Assembly: GCA_947561585.1 (NCBI GenBank) | Contig: CANNZV010002348.1 | Coordinates: 1 to 64,000, forward strand | Reading direction: 5' to 3' | Origin: Caprella mutica | Taxonomy: Eukaryota > Arthropoda > Malacostraca > Amphipoda > Caprellidae | Length of the DNA: 64,000 nt | Part shown: in pieces, positions 44,070-54,280 of the stretch | How the letters are laid out: each line of letters begins with the position of its first letter | Position numbering within the stretch: the stretch's first letter is position 1 | The notes under the pieces: generated by a model | Database searches by the model: none | The model's input: only the letters and a program-made list of their open reading frames with translations | What the model was told of the DNA's origin: nothing | Made by a program: the position numbers and the translations under genes

Positions 44070-44172
44070 CCGGAAGAAGCGATAATTCACTTGGAAGACG
44101 ACAATGCGTCTGTCATCAGCAGCAGCAGCGGAAGTGTAACACCTTCTTCTCTTCGCTCGTCTGAGACTGTAG
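44070..44172 (+). pseudogene. Candidate exon or coding relic, serine-rich
   Basis: The open stretch EEAIIHLEDDNASVISSSSG then SVTPSSLRSSETV ends at a donor-like TAG|GTTAGT. A stop (44067-44069) lies just upstream, after a possible acceptor (TTCTTTAGTGCAG). Coding-like composition, unknown protein. Confidence 0.3.
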
Positions 44173-44616
44173 GTTAGTTCTTTTTAACTGTTATTGATAG
44201 AGACAGCCACAAAGGCATCTTCACCTGAATTCTACATGTCTAATGTCACTGGTGCTACATTTTGTGTAGTAGCAGTAAAGTCCCTTAGTCAGTACATTTT
44301 AGAACGTCATGCGATATGTTTGTTACTGTGTTCAGTTGAGTATAGGGAAACTTGAGGAATTTAAACCTTCATATTAGATATATCAAGTGTCAGAGCTTTG
44401 TTATTCAATTTCATTGGAATTAAGTGGAATTAAGGCATTCGAGAACCTTAGAGATTGGAATCTGGTTTCAATCAAATGAATACAATTGCTTCCGTTTTCT
44501 GTGCTTTCTTTCCCAAAGGAAACAAATCTTCTTTCCTCAATTACCTGAAATGTCCAGCATTTAAATTTGTATCTAATAATTAGGTTATAAAGGTTAAAAT
44601 ATTTTCATCTCTCAGG

Positions 44617-44817
44617 GACGATCTGAGAAAAATGGATGCAGGTACTGGTGATGACGAGGTAGATCGAGTCCACAAAATCTTCAAATAGCTACATCTTAGG
44701 TACTCAGTGGAAGACCTGGAAAAACTTACGAAACTCTTCTCGGATATGCTCCAACAGAAAAAAAATCCATCCCCTGAAATATTTCCTAAATATGGTTCCT
44801 GTAGTATTAGAAACTAA
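44617..44817 (+). pseudogene. Coding relic of unknown protein
   Basis: A 67-codon stretch reads DDLRKMDAGTGDDEVDRVHK with IFK, a TAG, then LHLRYSVEDLEKLTKLFSDM and LQQKKNPSPEIFP, to a stop. It looks like a helical protein interrupted by one stop. An acceptor-like CTCTCAG precedes it, but the phase does not match the donor at 44172. Confidence 0.3.
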
Positions 44818-45322
44818 TTTATGACAAAATACTTGGTATGGTAACATTTCATCCAGTAGCTACTTGGTGTCAATGTATCTTTGCATCCACTTCTTACTTG
44901 GTATCCATGATACCAGCAGGTATCTTCACTATCGTGGATACAATAAAAATAATTAATCAAAATATGACAATTCTATTTTTTCTATAAGCTATGAACAAAA
45001 CTGGGGAAATGTCCGCTATTTCTTCACTTACCTCTATTGGATTATTTTGTTTGTCTTTTTAGAATGGTAGCTACTTAAACTTAACTTAAATTATAAATTT
45101 GTTTATAAGGTATGAACAGATAGAGGCTAAATATTGAGAGGTATAAAATATATATATTTTGTATGTTATGTTGCTCTGGATAAACTTTTGAGAATGTTTT
45201 TTGACATTTTAGTCATTGCCACACAGAGATCTGGTAATTTAAGCTCAATTTCTATTTCGATTAACTCCATTTTCTGGTAAAATTTTGAATTAAATTAAGT
45301 ATTTTGACTTTAGAGATTGACC

Positions 45323-45903
45323 TTATAGGTCTCTTCCATGCAATTTTTTTATTGTTTTAATCAACGAGGCTAATGTTTCTTATCATTTTACTGCAACTGC
45401 ATGAAATTAGATAGCATGTTTTAAATTTTATATGCTTTTATAGATTTTAATAGTCAAAACTCTACACAATGTATTTTACTTCCGACTTGCTAATTTTCAG
45501 TCTGAAGAAAAAGAATGTACACCATTTGTTTTGATTGGTAACTAGGTATTAGGTTTAAATTTATTATAAATCCATTTAATATTCGTTTAAAGGCAGACAA
45601 ACGTTTGTATACTTCAGGAAATAATTCATATCGTAAACGAAGGCCGAAAACGCATTGTTTGTTTATAAAATTCAGATTTGAAATTTAAACAAAGAGTGTA
45701 CAATCTTCTTCTTCAGCGTCAGGTTAGTGATTCAGACAATGTTGCTCACAGAGTATTAAAAACTTTAAAAGAAACCAATAAAAGATATACTGAACTGAAT
45801 TCTAAGCTGTTTGCAGAATAATGATCCTAGAGTCTAGACCTCAGTTCTATAATATTATGTAATAAACTCATTTTCTCCCGGAGACTGGAGAGGACCTTTA
45901 ACA
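45323..45903. mobile_element. Non-autonomous DNA element, copy 2 of AAAGGTCC family
   Basis: Reverse-complement copy of 12641-13229. Shared landmarks are CAACGAGGCTAATGTTTCTT, TTTTCAGTCTGAAGAA, GGCCGAAAACGCATTGTTTG and GAGAGGACCTTTAA. The right border is preserved and the left (TTATAGGTCTCTTCC) is diverged. Confidence 0.8.
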
Positions 45904-46468
45904 AATCTACCTATTAAATTTTAGCAAATTGACCGTTGCAAAAAAAGGTTAGAATTCACTACCAGAATATCTGTTCACCTGAACACAACTTCATTATTTT
46001 AGCGTCATGATAGTGACGTTAAGATGAACTAATCCTGAGAGTTTTAACAGTAAGCAGAACTGAACAGCTAAGGTAGCTTCAACAACCAATTGAGTGAAAT
46101 AATTATAGTAATTTAACCTTTATTTGGTAGCTAGAACGTCAAATCATAGAATAGGAGATCACATTGAAGCAATTGAAGTTTGTGTCAGATTATACATAAT
46201 ATGACAACATTTGAAGACTACCGGTGAAATCGCGCAAGAGTTACGCCTAGGTAACTGATTCACACGTATTATATAAATGTAACTCGTCTTGCTATGCAGA
46301 TAAGCTACATCAATAATTAGTTTGTCGGTTTTCCTGTACAAGTTTTTTCCACTAAAATTAGAATAACTCCAAAGGTAAAGTAATTTAAATTGCCAGTACA
46401 GAAATGCAGGACATTCTGAAATCATGAGGGCAGAACTTGTATAGTCGAGGGGACAGGAGGTATAATTC

Positions 46469-46639
46469 GGGCAAATCACGAATTATCGGTCAGTTTCACA
46501 TCTTCGGTCATATAAGAAACAACGATATTGTAATTGTTATTTTGATTTTATTACTTAAATTTTTAAATAACAATTATAATATAGATTTTTCTTATATGAC
46601 CGAAGATGTGGAACTGACCGATAATTCGTAACTTACCCT
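46469..46639. mobile_element. GGGTAAG palindromic small element, well preserved
   Basis: ACGAATTATCGGTCAGTTTC, CACATCTTCGGTCATATAAG and the inverses CTTATATGACCGAAGATGTG and GACCGATAATTCGTAACTTA form arms of about 50 bp around an AT-rich loop. Confidence 0.85.
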
Positions 46640-46644
46640 ATCAA

Positions 46645-48310
46645 ACTATGAGTTAGTAATCATTCCTGCCGATCCTTTTCATTGTCCCGAAATAACTACA
46701 TACAGATTAACTTTTTTAATTGCGTACTTAACTACAAGCATATAATATCACTCTATATTGACTAATTTATAGGATTTTATATGCAAGTTTGCAAGATGCA
46801 TTTTGTTGAGCCTATTTGCACATTGACTTTTTGCAAGTTGTATGCAGAAATAGGCCTATCATTTGCTGCCTATTCGAAACAGAATTTCTGAAAACTGTCG
46901 GTCAGAGCTAACAGGGAAACTGAAAAATAGCACATAAATAATAAAGAGAAACAGTCCTAGCTCTAAAAATGAATATTGATTTTAATTAACTTGATATATT
47001 CATTCACTGACACAGGATGAAACATCTAAACGCTAGGTAAGTACCTACTCATATCACAAAAAGGATAGTAAAAATACATACAAAGGACCAAAGCAAAATG
47101 AGTGCAATTTTCACAATCAGTAGAAAGAAAAGGACAGATCTAGTCAATTTAATTTATCTAGTGACATATGGCAATTCATCTTGTTGCAAGCAAGATGCGT
47201 TACGAATATGTAACACACATCAGAACCATATGTAACACGCATCAGAACCATATGTAACACACATCAGTACCATGTGTAAACAAACACATAAGTAAATGGA
47301 ACATCGGTTGTCCTCCAGTACCGTGAAAACGAAATGGATAAACCCAATCAAGTGATTTAGTAAGTAGGTCCACGTGTCTCTTTGCAAGGAATGTAAAATT
47401 CTCACCAAAGAAATGAACAGCATCACATAAACTGAGTGAAAATTTTATTGTGAAGTAATCATTACATCAAGAGTATGCATAATTTATTCTTCTTTAGATG
47501 TATTATATGTTTGAACTAATCATTTAATTCTTTAAAAGTTAAGCTATGAAAGCAAATCAATATTATTCTTAAAGAAAATTTCAATTTGACTGATAAAAGT
47601 GATTGTATTTAATTAATTTAACGTTTACTTTCAAAATATTTCGTGCTTTCCAGGTGTTTGGAGGGAATGAATTTCTCAGCTGATAATTCATATCAATAAT
47701 TATTATTTAAATGTTGTTAAATTAGTGGTAAACGCTAAAAATGATATGATCAGCATAGGCGATAAATAATATAATTGTTACCCTCAAACTACATTTTCTA
47801 TTTTAAACACGTTATAGAAAATTAGTTTTGACCTATGACTGAAAAAAAAGTTTGAGTGGACATCCCTCAGTTGAGTTTAGCAGCAATAATTCCACTTAAT
47901 CATTTGTTTCCAAATATTACTCGAAATAAATAGGAGAATTGATACTTTTTTTAATTATAGCTGTATTTATTTTATAAGTTGATCAATAAAAGAAATGAAA
48001 TTAAAAGTAAAAATAATAATTAATATTTAATACATTCACCAGCAATTTAACAATATTCAGATGATACTAAATAATGTGAATAATGAAAACAATAATTTAG
48101 TCCCTTCATATGAATAGTAACCAAGAATTTTTTGGAGAATTTAAATACAATGACTATTTATCAGTCTTATCTAAATTAAACAATAATAATGACTACCTAA
48201 TTTCTTTTCATCGCTATCATTATCAATGGATTAAATTATTTCGTCAACAGAATTTACATTTAAAGAAGAATGTACCTACTTTATGAATAAGAGTATTTTC
48301 TTCAGATGAT
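46645..48310. other. AT-rich stretch with one micro-repeat
   Basis: About three copies of a 24-bp unit (ATATGTAACACRCATCAGAA) lie at 47209-47278. Otherwise no gene, RNA or element is supported. Confidence 0.45.
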
Positions 48311-48312
48311 TG

Positions 48313-48400
48313 CACTGAATACTCTCATCCAGTTTATGAATTGCTGTTCATTTTTCTCGCGAGAATTTTACATTCCCTGCGATGTGACTTCATGACGACG
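48313..48400 (-). pseudogene. Possible MULE-type transposase C-terminal relic
   Basis: On the minus strand EKNEQQFINWMRVFSAII matches, in its first part, the tail of the relic at 49895-50101 (ERNEQQFIN in an alternate frame). The DNA word GTTTATGAATTGCTGTTCAT is shared by both loci. Short and uncertain. Confidence 0.3.
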
Positions 48401-48496
48401 CTACTACTATACTATGACGTCATCGATGTGCATCACAAATCACATTTATTAGTTTTAATTTTACTCAATAGGTAGGTAGTTTAATATCTGCTTCAG

Positions 48497-48730
48497 AAAT
48501 GTAGAAAATATCGCTGACGTCAAAAGGAAATTAAATTACAAGAAGCAGTCAGAAAAGAAAGTAAGTGGCTTTCATGACCAAAATTACTTACTGAGCTAAC
48601 ACAACTGTTGGTGAAAAGGCTCGTGGATGCAGAAAAGCTACTCATTGAATGGCAGTCACTTACCAAGGAATGGGACGAAAAGGGATACAATCACCTCTTG
48701 AAATCTTCCAAAAGGAAAATGAAGAGGTGA
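48497..48730 (+). pseudogene. Coding relic of unknown lysine-rich protein
   Basis: After an acceptor-like TATCTGCTTCAG the frame reads NVENIADVKRKLNYKKQSEK with K. After a one-base frame change it reads LTELTQLLVKRLVDAEKLLI, EWQSLTKEWDEKGYNHLLKS and SKRKMKR with a stop at 48728-48730. AAA|GTAAGT at 48560 resembles a donor, but the intron would be only about 35 bp, so a frameshift is more likely. Helical and basic. I do not recognise the family. Confidence 0.35.
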
Positions 48731-49062
48731 TAGTTATTAAACATTATTAAACTTAGCGCTAGAAGCTGCAAGAAGAGATTACAAAAATGATAAACATAAT
48801 AAAAAAATGAAAAAAATCGTAATCCAAATTCAGACCAGGGCATCCAATCTTGAATATTTTGTAATTTAAATTGGCAGCATTTAACTGTTCGATTTGTATC
48901 TGTCACAATCATAACAAATAAAAATAGTTACAATGGCCAGAACAAATATAAAAAACTTATTTATAGACAACAATAATTGCCGTACTTTCATTACGTAAAG
49001 ATAACATACGAAGGTTAAATCCCCGACTGAATAAAACCTATAAAGGCAATTGATGTCTATAA

Positions 49063-49266
49063 AGGCTACTTCAGACATATCAGGGATCAGTCCGGGACGT
49101 GTCTGGTCACTGATATTTTCTATCACTGAGAGGAGCCGGTACTGTACTTTGTGAACGTGTCCGTTGAAATGAAAGTACCGATATATTTTTCCACTGACAC
49201 TGAATCACTGAGAGTAGACGGACCGGAGACGGACCGGAGGGATCACTGACATGTATGAAGCGGCCT
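49063..49266. mobile_element. Small element with TAA target duplication (PIF/Harbinger-like)
   Basis: AGGCTACTTCAGACATATCA and (reverse strand) AGGCCGCTTCATACATGTCA are inverted ends, with TAA on each side (49060-49062 and 49267-49269). ACGGACCGGAG is repeated inside the right arm. 204 bp, no coding capacity. Confidence 0.75.
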
Positions 49267-49274
49267 TAAAACCT

Positions 49275-49890
49275 ATAATATCAATGGTAAAAATATATAA
49301 TAAAAAACATCTACCGGCCTGTATTATCATCATATGAAGCCTGCAAATCGAGTGATTAATTTTCTTGAAAAGTGAATAAGATACCATAATTAATTTTGCA
49401 GTCAGTTGGAACTATGCACGAAATATGTGGAAACTGGAGAGTGATTTCTATTAGAAAACAGAACTATATGGATTTAAATAGATCTGAATTGTTTAATTTA
49501 TTTATGTATGTTGAATAAACTATGGAAAAGTATAATTTCAATAATGCATATTTTTTAATGTTATTATAAATAAATCGCATTATAAGTTATATATTACTTA
49601 TATAACAAACTGGAAGAGTAGTGTAAACACTAATTTTATGTCGCACTGTTTTTCTGTTCGGAAAAATAGGGCCGTTATGCACCCTTTAATAAGAAAAATA
49701 TACTTACTTATTTTATATCTTGGAAATAGTTTGTGAATAAAATTATTATCTTTTTCTAAATGTAAATGATTGAAACAATAACCTTAATTTACTTCTAAAT
49801 ACAGTATAGATATGTGAATAAGCAACTAAATGAATTTCAAATTAAATTATAAAATTGTTTTAATATTTTTTCATTTCAGAGATCAATAAC
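49275..49890. other. Non-coding, nothing recognised
   Basis: AT-rich with no supported features. Confidence 0.4.
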
Positions 49891-49894
49891 ACCA

Positions 49895-50101
49895 GCACTC
49901 AGTTTATGAATTGCTGTTCATTTCTCTCTCAAAAGATGCTGAGGAAGACGTGAGTCTTGCTACCACCGCCAAACCAAAAATCGTTCCTTTCGTGTTTATG
50001 CTTTTTAACTTACGATAATCTTCGATGTTATCGTTGGTTCTAGGTAAATTATTTACCGATAATCCATGGACATTACAAATTGGACCAGGAAACAATGGCA
50101 A
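49895..50101 (-). pseudogene. MULE/FLYWCH-type transposase C-terminal relic
   Basis: The minus strand reads FPGPICNVHGLSVNNLPRTN then DNIEDYRKLKS. NNLPRTNxxIExxxK resembles the conserved C-terminal segment of MULE-type transposases (LPRTNNxxEGWHR). It is followed by a serine-rich, glutamate-containing tail. There are no other domains and no element ends, so this is a fragment at best. Confidence 0.4.
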
Positions 50102-50232
50102 TAAGTGTTTATTTTTATATATTAAAATTTCATTAAATATTAAAATATTTCATTAATTAACCTTTAAACTGAGAAAGTATTCAATTATACAAAAGTTAAA
50201 TAACTTTGCATGTTTATTATACTTTATAAACA

Positions 50233-51655
50233 CGGACACAAATGACCACAACCTAATTGACCACGACCCAATTGACCACGACCCAATTGACCACGACCCA
50301 ATTGACCACAAACCAAATGACCACGACCCAATTGACCACGACCCAATTGACCACGACCCAATTGACCACGACCCAATTGACCACGACCCAATTGACCACG
50401 ACCTAATTGACCACGACCCAATTGACCACGACCCAATTGACCACGACCCAATTGACCACGACCCAATTGACCACGACCCAATTGACCACGACCCAATTGA
50501 CCACGACCCAATTGACCACGACCTAATTGACCACGACCCAATTGACCACGACCCAATTGACCACGACCCAATTGACCACGACCCAAATGACCACGACCCA
50601 ATTGACCACAAACCAAATGACCACGACCGAAATGACCACTACACAAATGACCACAACCTAATTGACCACGACCCAAATGACCATGACCTAAATGACCACG
50701 ACACAAATGACCACAACCTAATTGACCACGACCCAAATGACCATGACCTAAATGACCACGACACAAATGACCACAACCTAATTGACCACGTCACAAATGA
50801 CCACAACCCAATTGAACACGACCCAATTGACCACGACCCAATTGACCACGACCCAAATGACCACGACCCAATTGAACACGACCCAATTGACCACGACCCA
50901 ATTGACCACGACCCAAATGACCACGACCCAAATGACCACGACCCAATTGACCACAAACCAAATGACCACGACCGAAATGACCACTACACAAATGACCACA
51001 ACCTAATTGACCACGACCCAAATGACCACGACCTAATTGACCACGACCTAATTGACCACGACCCAAATGACCACAACCTAATTGACCACGTCACAAATGA
51101 CCACAACCCAATTGACCACGACCCAAATGACCACGACCCAATTGAACACGACCCAATTGACCACGACCCAAATGACCACGACCCAATTGACCACAAACCA
51201 AATGACCACGACCTAATTGACCACGACCCAAATTACCACAACCTAATTGACCACGTCACAAATGACCACAACCCAATTGACCACGACCCAAATGACCACG
51301 ACCCAATTGAACACGACCCAATTGACCACGACCCAAATGACCACGACCTAATTGACCACGACACAAATGACCACAACCTAATTGACCACGACCCAAATGA
51401 CCACGACCCAAATGACCACGACCCAAATGACCACGACACAAATGACCACGACCTAATTAACCACGACCCAATTGACCACGACCCAAATGACCACGACCCA
51501 ATTGACCACAACCCAAATGACCACGACCCAAATGACCACAACCCAAATGACCACGACACAAATGACCACGACCTAATTGACCACGACCCAATTGACCACG
51601 ACCCAAATGACCACAACCTAATTGACCACGACCCAAATGACCACGACACAATTGA
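50233..51655. repeat. Satellite 1: 15-bp tandem array, about 95 copies
   Basis: The unit is AATTGACCACGACCC with variants (AAATGACCAC, AACCTA, GTCACA). The first 350 bp are very uniform. The rest shows longer blocks that recur, for example around 50600-50760 and 50940-51240. The unit length is divisible by three, so long frames open in several frames on both strands, all without biological meaning. Confidence 0.95.
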
Positions 51656-51696
51656 CATAGACCCGTCAGAGCCGCACAGCAAATACAACACTCCAC

Positions 51697-51962
51697 AACA
51701 GGGGTGAACAAATAGAGAACAACAGGGGTGAACAAATAGAGAAAAAAAAGGGTGAACAAATATAAAACAACAGGAAGAACAAATAGAGAACAACAGGGAG
51801 AACGAATAGAGAACAACAGGGGTGAACAAATAGAGAACAAAAGGGGTGAACAAATAGAGAACAACAGGAAGAACAAATAGAGAACAACAGGGAGAACGAA
51901 TAGAGAACAACAGGGGTGAACAAATAGAGAACAAAAGGGGTGAACAAATAGAGAACAACAGG
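51697..51962. repeat. Satellite 2: about 25-bp tandem array
   Basis: Units of GGTGAACAAATAGAGAACAA followed by CAGG or AAAGG alternate with a shorter variant (GAAGAACAAATAGAGAACAA). A block of about 115 bp appears to be duplicated (51770 and 51860). Confidence 0.9.
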
Positions 51963-53008
51963 TTGATGAGCTACCGAATAACTTACCATTAGGAAGTACA
52001 ACAGGTTGATGAGCTACCAAAGAACTTACCATTAGGAAGTACAACAGGTTGATGAGCTACCAAAGAACTTACCATTAGGAAGTACAACAGGTTGATGAGC
52101 TATCGAAGAACTTACCATTAGGAAGTACAGCAGGTTGATGAGCTACCAAAGAACTTACCATTAGGAAGTACAACAGGTTGATGAGCTATCGAAGAACTTA
52201 CCATTAGGAAGTACAACAGGTTGATGAGCTACCAAAGAACTTACCATTAGGAAGTACAACAGGTTGATGAGCTATCGAAGAACTTACCATTAGGAAGTAC
52301 AGCAGGTTGATGAGCTACCAAAGAACTTACCATTAGGAAGTACAACAGGTTGATGAGCTATCGAAGAACTTACCATTAGGAAGTACAACAGGTTGATGAG
52401 CTACCAAAGAACTTACCATTAGGAAGTACAACAGGTTGATGAGCTACCAAAGAACTTACCATTAGGAAGTACAACAGGTTGATGAGCTACCAAAGAACTT
52501 ACCATTAGGAAGTACAACAGGTTGATGAGCTATCGAAGAACTTACCATTAGGAAGTACAACAGGTTGATGAGCTATCGAAGAACTTACCATTAGGAAGTA
52601 CAACAGGTTGATGAGCTATCGAAGAACTTACCATTAGGAAGTACAACAGGTTGATGAGCTATCGAAGAACTTACCATTAGGAAGTACAACAGGTTGATGA
52701 GCTATCAAAGAACTTACCATTAGGAAGTACAACAGGTTGATGAGCTATCAAAGAACTTACCATTAGGAAGTACAACAGGTTGATGAGCTACCGAAGAACT
52801 TACCATTAGGAAGTACAACAGGTTGATGAGCTATCGAAGAACTTACCATTAGGAAGTACAACAGGTTGATGAGCTATCAAAGAACTTACCATTAGGAAGT
52901 ACAACAGGTTGATGAGCTACCGAAGAACTTACCATTAGGAAGTACAACAGGTTGATGAGCTATCGAAGAACTTACCATTAGGAAGTACAACAGGTTGATG
53001 AGCTATCG
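51957..53008. repeat. Satellite 3: 43-bp tandem array, about 24 copies
   Basis: The unit runs from CAGGTTGATGAGCTAYCRAA to GAACTTACCATTAGGAAGTA. Two main variants (CTACCAAAG and CTATCGAAG) alternate in places. A CAGCAGG variant recurs four units apart, which shows higher-order duplication. It joins satellite 2 at the shared word AACAACAGG. Confidence 0.95.
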
Positions 53009-53009
53009 A

Positions 53010-53150
53010 AGCTGCTGAACAAATAAATCATTGAACTTTAGGGTAAAGAAAATATAAATTGCATTGTTAAAAGAATTAGAAAATAAAAACTCTCATTGTA
53101 TAGACACAAAGGGATGATTTATTCAATACAATTTTTATTGTAAAAACTTA
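53010..53150. other. Short non-coding spacer
   Basis: Flank between satellite 3 and the candidate exon. A possible intron if the exon is real. Confidence 0.3.
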
Positions 53151-53151
53151 C

Positions 53152-53237
53152 TTGAAATTGCAGTTTTTTATCATTTATTTTCATTTGTTCACGTTCAAGT
53201 TCAGCATCAAAGTCACCAACACGAGGTTTGTTATCAC
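53152..53237 (-). other. Candidate internal exon of an unknown (possibly host) gene
   Basis: On the minus strand a good acceptor (CTATTCCCTTATCTCAG) and donor (CAA|GTAAGT) enclose 86 bp, open as GDNKPRVGDFDAELEREQMK then INDKKLQFQ. The peptide is charged and helical, and the splice sites are the best in this half of the window. I found no neighbouring exons. If real, the gene would carry the satellites at 50.2-53.0 kb in its downstream intron. Confidence 0.4.
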
Positions 53238-53239
53238 CT

Positions 53240-53835
53240 GAGATAAGGGAATAGATAAGGAATAAAGGTGTTCATACACATCACCTCAGACCTAACTAAA
53301 GTCTGCACAACTGAAAGTAGTTATTATTAGCAGTACAGGTGTACTTTTCAGTGTTTAACCTTTTCATCCGTAATGTCAAGTACTTCCAGTGTCACCAGAA
53401 GAGCATTTCAATGGTAATACATGGACATACCACAGCGCTATGAGTGTTACATGCAGTTGTTATCTCATGTACGACACACGGTGCTTTTTCGCACCACAAG
53501 ATATGTGTTTACATGTTGCGACCTGAGTCACTGTAGGTAGAACCTACTACAGAATTATCATGTTCCTTTGAAAGCAGGAAATCAGGAGAATTGGTTGTCA
53601 CGTGTATCATTCTACTGCGTCATGAACAACCATCGCAATGACGGATTTAATTTGCCCATTTTAATTTTATTATGTCTTCGAAGAAAAACAGATATATTTT
53701 CTTATCAATAGGTAACTGATTGAGTTAAATATTATACTTACATAATTTTGTTTTTAGTAAGCTGTTTACAACAAGTTATTGCATTTGACGCAGTAAGTTT
53801 TCATTTGTACGTATTAGAAAAAAAAACATTTCTTG
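53240..53835. other. Non-coding, nothing recognised
   Basis: No gene or repeat is supported. Confidence 0.4.
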
Positions 53836-53839
53836 AAGA

Positions 53840-54088
53840 TTCGTTTTTATAGCTAGGACTATAACTTGGTTCGTTTTTATAGCTAGGACTATAACTTGGT
53901 TCGTTTTTATAGCTAGGACTATAACTTGGTTCGTTTTTATAGCTAGGACTATAACTTGGTTCGTTTTTATAGCTAGGACTATAACTTGGTTCGTTTTTAT
54001 AGCTAGGACTATAACTTGGTTCGTTTTTATAGCTAGGACTATAACTTGGTTCGTTTTTATAGCTAGGACTATAGCTTGGTTCGTTTAA
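53840..54088. repeat. Tandem array, 30-bp unit, about eight identical copies
   Basis: The unit contains TTCGTTTTTATAGCTAGGAC and TATAACTTGG. Copies are identical except the last (TATAGCTTGG), so the expansion is recent. Confidence 0.95.
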
Positions 54089-54101
54089 AATGAATGCACC
54101 T

Positions 54102-54280
54102 TTACCAATTATAGTTATATCTCTTTTATATATTTTAAATCGGCGAAGAACTGTCCTGGGACGAATTGTCCAGGGACGAATTGTCCGGGGACGAATTGTC
54201 CGGACAGCCTTGAAAACAGAGTCATGAAAATTCGTCGCCGATTGAATATAAAAGAGTTATAATTTAAAATATAATTACTA
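54102..54280. mobile_element. Palindromic small element with GGGACGAATTGTCC repeats
   Basis: Arms TATATCTCTTTTATATATTT/AAATCGGCGA and TCGCCGATTGAATATAAAAG are inverted. The centre has about four GGGACGAATTGTCC units, each with a GGAC/GTCC palindrome. A partial relative lies at 57165-57245. The hAT transposon inserted at its right edge. Confidence 0.7.

Noticed and set aside
48497..48730. Two-exon gene with a 35-bp intron
   Set aside because: The intron would be shorter than functional insect introns. A one-base frameshift in a relic explains the pattern more simply.
50153..52044. Many overlapping frames of 60-241 codons (GRGQL, WSIGS and similar repeats)
   Set aside because: All are readings of the 15-bp and 25-bp satellites in different frames.
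51957..53008. Hammerhead-ribozyme-like word (TTGATGAG...GAAG) in the 43-bp satellite
   Set aside because: The catalytic core needs CUGAUGA and GAAA. Here the first C and the last A are changed in every unit and no flanking stems are evident.
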